From Ailanthus altissimus (taxonomy: Eukaryota; Streptophyta; Magnoliopsida; Sapindales; Simaroubaceae): DNA of 64,000 nt. Both the position numbers and the translations under genes were made by a program. Shown here piece by piece: positions 52,261 to 64,000 of this stretch. The notes beneath the pieces are model-generated. The model saw only the letters and a list, made by a program, of their open reading frames with translations, did not search any database and was not told where the DNA came from. The stretch's first letter is position 1; the number at the start of each line of letters is the position of its first letter. Location: positions 16,031,501 to 16,095,500 of the forward strand of contig OX327711.1 of NCBI GenBank assembly GCA_946807835.1, written 5' to 3'.

Positions 52261-53821
52261 TGATGAACACATGAAAATACATATTGTTAAGAGATTCAAT
52301 CACCATTTAATGTCACTAATTTTAGTATTTTCTGTATTTTTAGCTTGAAATAAAGTGTTCTCCTTAAATTGTGATTAATGAATGTTATTTGGACAGGTTT
52401 AGGTAAAATAGACATAACTCTTAATGTAAAAATTGAAATGAAGAAATTCTTGAACTCAGTGCAACATGACTCAATCTTACACAAATTTCAAGAATAGTGG
52501 AAAAGCCAAATCCAACATGTTATGGGCCAAAAATTGAGATACAACAAAATCGGACTACAACTCCTGCCCAGCTTGACCCAACTCACGTATTTAGATCGTA
52601 TCTCACAAAATACGTACTCAATCGGTATAATTCTTAAAGCTGTGAATTGCGATGTAACCATCAACAACTTGTATGTTGTTGGTAAAGTCCAAATCAGCCG
52701 TTATCATGGACCAAATCGCATTGCAAGTGGGTAAAATGGTTGTTGGCCGAATTCTGATGTATCTTTGGAATTTTGCTCATATCTCATTGGATACTCATCC
52801 AATTTGCATGAAATTGATGCCTATAGAAAGAAGCGTCAAAATTCTACAACTTTCATGTCGGCTATAGAAGCTAAATCGGTCATTTACATTATAAACAATG
52901 TGCTGCAAGTGGATAAATGAGTTATTGGCTTAAAATTATTGAATATTGATGTCATCCATGACACATGTCCATTCATTGCCTATATAAGGAGACACTTAGA
53001 ACGTTTTTAATAATAGATAATTCTCTCTTATTTTCTTCTCATTAGCATGTATTATAATTTAGGCTAGAGTTCTTGGCAAGGTTAAGAGATGAACTTTTAT
53101 GTGTAATAAATCTACTTCTATGCTTTGATTCGGTGTTAAGAGCTACAAATGTTGTAAGTTTGGTTTTGATTAAACTCTTATCTATTCTATTTTCTATAAT
53201 CTAGAGATTATAATTCTCATGTCTCATATAAATCCAGTCATGCTTTTCTTATGTGATTTTTGGTGAACTATAATTGTTACTGGTGACATTATTTTATATG
53301 TTAATCTTTTACTACAGTATTGTCAAATTGATATATTGTCGATCTTGGATAACATATAAGGGCAATAAATGTTTAATATTCAAGTTGATCTTTTACTGCA
53401 ATATTGTCAAAGTGATATATTATCGATCTTAGATAACTTGTATAAATGAACATGATGTATGTTAATGCTTACAAAGAGTTTAATTACGTCAAATACATGT
53501 GTTATCAAATGTGCTATATTTTTCTATCTTCCGATTGATTGTTTGGGATGTGAAACTTTCAATTGAGTTATAAGCATTGAATCAAAGTGTAGAGTAGATT
53601 TATAAAGTATAATTGTGATTCTCGAAGCCTTGTTTGAATTATCATAAGACATTTCCTTCAAATCATAGACAATCCTATCTTATTCACTTAAATCAATTAA
53701 TTTTATCCTTTGCTACTGCTTTAATATTTTACTTTATCAACCTATTTTGCCAAGAGCTTCCTCGTGGGATCGACACCTCAATCTATACTGCAATAGCCGT
53801 GTTATATTTTGAGCGTAAACA
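52261..53821 (+). mobile_element. Solo LTR with perfect target duplication ATTTG
   Basis: ATTTG at 52256-52260 and at 53822-53826 flanks a 1561-bp block starting TGATGAACAC and ending GAGCGTAAACA. It is the inverted near-copy of the LTR at 48832-50390. No primer-binding site follows it. It was therefore left behind by recombination between the two LTRs of a full element that had inserted into the LINE. Confidence 0.92.
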
Positions 53822-53829
53822 ATTTGCTA

Positions 53830-55450
53830 CTAAATTAAAGGAAAAATGATAGTTTTTAATAATCCTTAATCAACAAATTGTCGCAACAAATTAGGAAGAG
53901 TTTTGCTGGTTTGAACGTAGCTTAGATGCTCTTTTGTAGAAGCAGGAACTCTATTAAAAGTAGCATTTTAGGGTTACTTGGCTATAAGGGGTGATCAAAA
54001 CTCTCATTACCTCCATTATAGACCATCAGGAAGGAAGATGAAAAATAGAATCATTGGAATGACATACACGAATAATGTATGGCATGAAGATAATGCATGA
54101 ATAATTGAGATTTTAATTAATCACTTTGCTAAAATGTTTAAATCTTTACGTCCAAAGGATGTCGACATTATTGTGGTGACAGATTATATTGAAGTATAAC
54201 TTTTAACTCATAATCAAATCTTTTTGGACCTGTCTTTTCGAGTTAATGAAATAAAGAAATCAAACTTTCAAATGTATCCCACTAAACTTTAGGGCCAAGA
54301 TATGGTGCCAGCTTTTTTTTATTAGAATGATTAGAGTATTTTAGGGGAAGATGTTACAGAGGCATGCATAATTTCTTAATCAAGGTTAAATTTGAGTCAG
54401 ATTAATGAAACCTTGATTATGTACACCCTTAAAGTGGATCGGCTAAATGTTCGAGTGATTTTGAACAATAAGTCTGTGCAATGTCCTCTATAAGATTATT
54501 GTAAAGGTTCTCATAAACCATATCTGAGTAGTCTTATGGTATTTGATTTCTGAAGAACAAAGTGCATTTATCCCAAGTTGACTCATTACTGACAATGCAA
54601 TCATAGGATTTGAGTGTATCTATACTTTAAAACATCAAAGAGCATCTCGTGATAGTTATATGGCCTTAAAGCATGACATGTCCAAAGCTTATGATAGAGT
54701 CGAATGGGATTACTTGGATACAATCATGTAAAAAATAGGAATTCTAGCTAAATGGTGCAACTTTTTAAGGCAGGCTTGATCTCGTGTTCTATTTTGGTAA
54801 ATGGTGAGCTGTATGGTGTAATTAATCCATCCAATGGATTGCAGCAAGGGGACCCTTTATCCTTAGACCCGTTTTTTACTTTCTACAAAATGACTCTCTG
54901 CATTACTTGCCAAAGTTGAGAGGAATGGAAGAATTCATGGCTTTAGACATGGCAAGCAAGGACCTAAATTTCACATTTTTTTCTTTGTGGATGATAGTTT
55001 AATCTTCTCTAAGGTTGTTCCTAGTGATGGTTAAGTTATTAAGGTGATTCTTTAGTAGTATGAAAAGGCTTTAGGGTAATGCATTCATTCCAATAACTAT
55101 GTTTTGGTAGTTTTATCATGGTTGTTGAAGGTGTGAATGAAATTGTTCGGTGTTCAAAGATGCAGAAAGTCAGGTGCCATGAAAAGTAATTTGGTGTTCC
55201 TAATTTTAGTAACCGAAATAAGAAATCCATGTTTATAAAGACTAAAGATAAGGTTTAGCATAAATTAAAGGGATGGAAGTCTAAATTGTTCTTAACAGAA
55301 GGTCATGAAGTGTTGTTAAACGTAGTTATACAATCAATTATAACCTATTCCATGAATCTCTTTTGCCTACCCACTTCCCTTATTAAAGAATTACATAGGC
55401 TTAGTGCTAGGTTTTGGTAGGGTAAGGATGATAGTACCCAAAAAATTCAT
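53830..55450 (+). pseudogene. LINE reverse transcriptase remnant
   Basis: Frames contain SEEQSAFIP, TLKHQRASRDSYMALK, DMSKAYDRVEWDYLD (near 54680) and FFVDDSLIFS (near 54985), the last being the FADD-type catalytic box of plant L1 reverse transcriptases. Many stops are present. Confidence 0.82.
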
Positions 55451-55908
55451 TGGTGTACTTGGAGAGACTGTACCAAAATAAGGAATATGGCCTTGGATTT
55501 CAAGACCTTTCAATTTTCAACAAATCCTTGCTTGCCAAACAAAGTTGGCACATCATTCAAAAGCTCTATTCCTTTGTAGCCCAAGTGCTTAAACATATTT
55601 ATTTTGCTAACTCTTCATTTTTGTAGGTAAAGAAGAAATCAAATGCTTTACTTTCTTGGAAGAAGATCCTTTGTGGCCGAGAAACCGTCTTGCTAGGGTC
55701 TCATTTGAGAGTTGATGATGACACGTCTATTTTGGTGTATCATGATAAGTGACTTCCTAGACCCTAATCCTTTAAGTCATCCTTCCAATATAAGTTATCC
55801 GAGCATTCCAAGGTTGTTGAATTGATTACAACTATTGAAGAATGAAATATCAACTTAATTTGGACATCATTCTCGAATGAAGACTAGCAATTCATTTTTA
55901 GTGTCCTT

Positions 55909-56250
55909 TTGGTGCTGCAAATATGTCAAAGTCAAGACTCCATGCTATGGCATATTGATAGGCATGTTAATTATAATGTTAAATCTAGTTATTGGCTTGA
56001 AATGTGCATGAATTACCATGCAAGCTATTCGAAAAGTTATATAGTGCAAGCTTGGTGGTGGAAACTATGGCAATTGTCATTTCCTTCCAAAATCAAGTAT
56101 TTTGTGTGGAAGGCCACCCATGAATGGCTGTTAACATTGTCTAATTTAATGCATCAACACATACCAATTGATAAGGTTTACCTTTTATGTGAAAGAGGTG
56201 CAAAAAATAGAATTCATACATTATGGTTTTGCACTACTTCTCTTGTGATT
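55909..56250 (+). pseudogene. LINE zf-RVT region
   Basis: An open stretch of 114 codons reads NVKSSYWLEM, WWWKLWQLSFPSKIKYFVWKA, LLCERGAKNRIHTLWFCTT. This is the zinc-binding region that follows the reverse transcriptase in plant L1 elements (PxKIxxFxW, C..C..H..C). Confidence 0.78.
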
Positions 56251-56375
56251 TAACAATATTTTGAGTTTATGGAGGGGATTTCTTTTACTCACTGTACATT
56301 CATGCATAATTTCTTCATTTCATGTATGAGTTTACTTTATGTAGCAAATTTAGAGTTGTTGCAGGTTGTTATATG

Positions 56376-57783
56376 TAAGGATGGCAAAAGAGTTCGGATT
56401 TGGATTCGGATCTTGAAAAATCCAGAACCTAGCTCTGCCTGGATTAAGAATTTGACACGGAAAAATTTGAGGTTTTTTTTCGAATCCCAATCTTGAATTT
56501 TTGAGAAATTCGAATCTGGGTCCAAATCAGATTGGTCTGGATCTAGATTTTTAAAATTTGTTTTAACTTTTTTATTTTTAAAAAAAATTCTAAATTGATT
56601 CCTAATATTTGATATATATGAAACTAACAATTGTTTTACAACATAAATGTCCCAAAAGTTTAAATTCAACCTAAAATTTGAAAAAAATTGTAGTAGAGAT
56701 AAAAAAAATATATTTTAAACTATAAATGTAAATTATATGTGTCACTTATACAAATTATACATATTAAACTATAAATATAAATTATACAATACAAACTATA
56801 AATACAAATTTAACAATTATTTTTTATAAAATAAATACCAAAAAAGTTTAAATCTAACCTGAAAATTAAAAAAATTGTAATAAGAATAAAAAATACATTT
56901 TAAACTATAAATGTAAATTACACGTGTCACTTAACAAATTATATATATTAAACTATAAAAATAAATTATATAATACAAACTATAAATACAAATCTAACAA
57001 TTATTTTACAAAATAAATGTCCCAAAAGTTTAAATTTAACCTAAAAATTAAAAAACAAAATTGTAACAAGGATAAAAAAATACATTTTAAACTATAAATA
57101 TAAATTACATGCATCACTTATGCAAATTATACATATTAAATTATAAATATAGATTATATAATACAAACTATAAATACAAATATAACAATTATTTTATAAA
57201 ATAAATATCCCAAAAGTTTAAATTTAACCTAAAAATTGAAAAAAAAATTATAAAAGTATAAAAAATACATTTTAAACTATAAATATAAATTACATGTGTC
57301 ATTTATACAAATTATACATATTAAATTATAAATATAAATTATACAATATAAATTATAAATATAAATCTAACAATTATTTTATAAAATAAATACCCAAAAA
57401 ATTAAAATTTAACCTAAAAAAATTGAAAACAAAAATTATTATAAGAAAAAAAAATACATTTTAAACTATAAGTGCAAATTATACGTGTCACGCGTACAAA
57501 TTATATATAATAAATTATAAATATAAATTATATAATATAAACTATAAATATAAATTTAATAATTATTTATAAAATAAAAACACTAAAAATTTAAAATTTA
57601 CCAAAACAACAAAAACAAAGTTAAAATAAATAAAAATAAAAATTAGATTTAACCCGGCCCGGATGTAAGTCGGAAATCAGCCTAGTCCAAAAAAAAAATT
57701 CGGCGTAAACCTGTATTCCAAATCTAAGAAAAAAATTCAAATTAAAATTCGAATTAAAAAAAATTCGAATTTTGCAATCTCTT
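56376..57783. mobile_element. Non-autonomous hAT-like element with a tandem array inside
   Basis: The left end TAAGGATGGCAAAA resembles the inverted right end AAGAGATTGCAAAA, followed on both sides by TTCGGATTT/TTCGAATTT. The eight bases outside are GTTATATG and ATTATATA (6 of 8 equal), which would suit a hAT target duplication. It separates the zf-RVT and RNase H parts of the LINE. There is no coding capacity. Confidence 0.45.
56600..57600. repeat. Tandem array, about 187-bp unit, five copies
   Basis: ATTTTAAACTATAA recurs at 56711, 56896, 57083, 57268 and 57457 (spacing 185, 187, 185 and 189). Each unit continues with CGTGTCAC-like and CAATTATTTTATAAAAT phrases. The copies are moderately diverged. 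Confidence 0.85.
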
Positions 57784-57949
57784 ATTATATAACACAATTG
57801 GTACAATTCAAATCAATGACTGTCAAAAAGGCATTATAACACTAGTTTCTATCCTGGGCTTAGGATTTTCTTGCCGAATATCATCAAGTTTGCTCGGGCA
57901 ACCTGAAGGGGCTGCAACTTGCTGCCTCTCGCTGGAGCCCACTTGCATT

Positions 57950-58400
57950 GGGTGCACTAAGTTGAATACAAACGTTGCGTTAGACAGCAAGAACCAAGCA
58001 ATAGGGTTAGGGTTTGTCTGCCGAGATAATCAGGGTAAGGTTCTGTAATTTGGAGCTTCAAAGCTACCATACCTCCTGCCTGTCCTAATTGCAGAAGCTC
58101 TCGCTATTTGCTTTGGACTATATCACTTGAGAAAGATTGGCCTATCAGCGTTTGAGGTTGAATCGAATTTGGCCTTAGTTGTGGATGATTTAATTTCTAG
58201 AACGGAGCCGAGGTAAGAGACTGGGCTGGTTTTGCAGGATATATATGTGGCTTTAAGCTATTTTCAATGTTCCAAAATTTTATTTTTGCCCTTAAATACA
58301 AATTGGGTGGCTCATGAATTAGCAAGATTTTCTTTAGCTTGTTCCTTGAATGTAGTTTGGGTGGAGTCTTTCCCACCCATATTGAATATTTTCTTGTAGA
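57950..58400 (+). pseudogene. LINE RNase H remnant (RVT_3 type)
   Basis: Frames read KLNTNVALDSKNQAIGLGFVCRD, LIAEALAICFGLYHLRKIG, EVESNLALVVDDLISR and NWVAHELARFSLA. This is the C-terminal RNase H-like domain of plant L1 elements, with two or three stops. A short A-rich stretch (58450-58458) may be the end of the element. Confidence 0.78.
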
Positions 58401-58455
58401 GGATATTCATCCTCAAGATTTGGCTTAGTCTAATATATATTCCAGTTCAGAAAAA

Positions 58456-60654
58456 AATACAGATGTTTAGTTTGATGCAAGTTTTTTTACTATATTAATA
58501 GTGATGTACAACGATGAGCCACCTTAGGCTCACTGATGGCTTCAACCCCCGTGGACCAAAATTTACTTTTAAATTAATATGAAAAATCATTTATGTCCCC
58601 ATAAATAATAATTATTTCCATTAAAATTACAAATCAATATAAATTTCAACTAAATTTATATTTTTCAAATTAACTTCTACTAACATAAATTCTTGCTTTC
58701 GCCACTAGTGATTTATATAAATTTTGATGTAGTATTATTATTAATATATGTTCCAAAGGTATGATTGGAACTTGACCTTAATAGCATTACGAAACAATCA
58801 AGGAGAAAATTAGTATAAGTTAAAGTCTTGTTCACGCGTTCTCATGTGAAAATTAGGTTATAGTGTGTTTCTACTTACAATATAATGAAAATATTCAAAA
58901 TTTTACATAAAATTATAATTTTATACTTTTAAGTTCGCTAAATTATAACAACTTCAAATCTACATATTTATGCCATTCAGTCTCTTTGTCTTTATATTTG
59001 TCTTTTATCACGGTGTGTGGCAATTGAAAAGTTAATTAGATCTACCAACAAAAGAATTTTGTTCTCATAACGATTTTACTAGTTGTGTATCCATATTAAT
59101 TTCAATAAATATTTTGTAGTGTTTGTATGATGATTTCATTTAGATATTATTTTAAATTTTAAATTTTTGTATGTTGTACTACTTAGATTTAAATTTAAAA
59201 TAAATTTTTTTTTTGTTATTGTTTAGTCTTTGATAAAATTGTTAGTTTTGTACTTAAGATACGTTCGACTTTATGACGAGATAGAATAAGTCTATTTAAA
59301 ATTTATTTTATGGTTGCAATTAATTATTTATCTCATAATTTTTAATGATTTATCTATTGCAATCTTAATCGAAGAAACTATTTTTTAACGTAAAGAATTA
59401 AAAAGTACTAAAAATAGAATATTCGAAATAGATGTATGTATATAGGTGACATCCTTTGTGCGGATCTTTGTGTGAAAAATTGTTGTTGTAGATTAATAAA
59501 ATTAAATTGATAAGTTCGCTTATGATTAAAATGAGTAGTTGTAGTTGAAAATATATTAAATTTTTGTGTGTAAATTTATTCTATTAATAATTTTTCTTTT
59601 ATAGGGAAAAAAAAAGAAGCAGTGTGATTTATTCTAACATTGCACCGGAAGCAAAACGTCGGGTCGGGATGGGTTTTATTTGTCAAGACTTGAGACTCAA
59701 CTCTAAGGTTTAAAGCCATCCAAATACTCCGTAGTAAGATTGTATATTTTATAAGAATTATGGATCACAACAGATGGAAAGGGACAAAAGAGAAATGACA
59801 GCAAACCATAGTTTTGACAATCCTGATGGGAATCGGTCAAATCATATATAAATAGATTTAAAATTCAAGGGGGTTATTATTTTATACTCATCTTTTGATC
59901 AAAAGGAAAAAAAGACGGAACAACTAATCAAACAAAAGTAAATTTGTTTATGATTCAGTAATAATTCCCACTGAGATTTCCTAATTTTGAACTTAGAAAT
60001 GGATTACCTCATAATCTAAGTGCTTGATTTGGACACGTGAGTGGATGATGACTAATCATTTTGTTGGAATAAAATTCCAACATCTCCAATTCTTTATCAT
60101 GGCGGCTTATTAGTCATATTAGTAGCATTTGGATGTATGTTTCATAATATTTTAGATTTAGTTTGGGTATTGCTTGGCCACTTGCCCACCATCGCCTTTT
60201 TAGGTGTCGCCCAAATTTCTATAAGGAGGTTGCATGATCCTTTTCGTTTTTGGCTGATTGTATTTATATATAAAGTGCTCAGAAAGTGAACAAAAGTTTG
60301 GGATTTTAGATATACAAATGAGATCAAAATAAGAATTGAGAGATTCAATTCCAAAATACACTTTCATATCATTAGTTTTGATGGCTGCATATGCTATATG
60401 TCATGTCTTCCCTGCATCCATGCATGCCTGTACCAGAGCCAGCTCAAAACCTTAAAACTCAGATACTTGCCCCTTTTGTTTCTGCTAAAAATTCTATCTA
60501 ATAACCACAAAAGTTAATGAAAAACAACTATCATATTTTTTTCAGGTACAAGATGCAAAAACTCATGACCTTCAAATCCACCAAAATAAATACTATACAT
60601 ATTGAATCCTGACATTTAAAACAGCATATCACTAAAAGTAATGAAAAATTGGTT
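58456..60654. other. Intergenic DNA 3' of the right receptor kinase gene; no gene seen
   Basis: AT-rich sequence without recognisable coding frames or element ends. The last few hundred bases before 60654 should hold the 3' untranslated region of the minus-strand gene. Confidence 0.5.

Positions 60655-64000
<3,346 letters not shown>

Larger units (their letters stand above)
50391..58455 (+). mobile_element. L1-type LINE, degenerate, interrupted by two insertions
   Basis: Plus-strand remnants appear in the order endonuclease (51660-52080), reverse transcriptase (53830-55450), zinc-binding zf-RVT region (55909-56250) and RNase H (57950-58400). That is the plant L1 order. A solo LTR (52261-53821) and a hAT-like element (56376-57783) split it. 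The left limit is simply the end of the neighbouring LTR. An ORF1 is expected in 50400-51200, but I cannot support one. Stops are common throughout. Confidence 0.8.

Overview
The window is AT-rich plant nuclear DNA, most likely from a eudicot. It holds intron-split receptor-kinase genes of the S-domain (G-type lectin) family with GT-AG introns, separated by degenerate plant Ty3/Gypsy, Ty1/Copia, LINE and Mutator-like transposons. The species cannot be fixed from the sequence alone.

All three real genes lie on the minus strand and belong to one tandem family. (1) At the left edge, 213-1524 is the ectodomain exon of a gene that runs out of the window. (2) 26449-32226 is a complete seven-exon gene of about 837 codons with an apparently active kinase domain and an unusually long (2.8 kb) first intron. 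(3) 60655-64000 is a gene complete at its 3' end, resembling Arabidopsis B120, whose signal peptide and first part of the lectin domain lie beyond the right edge. It appears to need a GC-AG intron. Such proteins are plasma-membrane receptors: the lectin, S-locus glycoprotein and PAN modules face the wall, and a Ser/Thr kinase lies in the cytosol.

The 25 kb between genes 1 and 2 is a transposon graveyard. From left to right it holds a truncated Tekay/Del-like LTR (3805-4545), a likely solo Copia LTR (4680-6586), unassigned AT-rich DNA with a fresh 188-bp tandem duplication (8311-8687), a minus-strand Tekay/Del-like Ty3 element (11418-17020), a Copia deletion derivative (17020-18550), an Athila/Tat-like LTR with its primer-binding site (18915-about 22485), and the 5' half of another Copia element (22486-26243) ending 206 bp from the stop codon of gene 2.

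The 28 kb between genes 2 and 3 is layered in the same way. It holds a fold-back element with long inverted termini (33545-35215), a small MULE-like element split by a solo LTR (35383-39447), a MULE whose transposase remnant lacks its catalytic core and which is split by a second solo LTR (about 39560-44340), and the 3' half of an Athila/Tat-like Ty3 element (44345-about 47080). That half carries integrase, an unknown cysteine-containing ORF and a fragment of a LOG (cytokinin-activating enzyme) gene with a TATA box. It abuts, tail to tail, the 5' half of a related element in the opposite orientation (gag, a leader with hairpin repeats, primer-binding site, LTR; 47083-50390). Next comes an L1-type LINE (50391-about 58455), interrupted by a solo LTR with a perfect 5-bp target duplication and by a hAT-like element carrying a 187-bp tandem array.

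The most novel signal is the Ty3 element with the accessory ORF and captured LOG-like gene fragment. No functional transposon protein, CRISPR array or RNA gene is supported.
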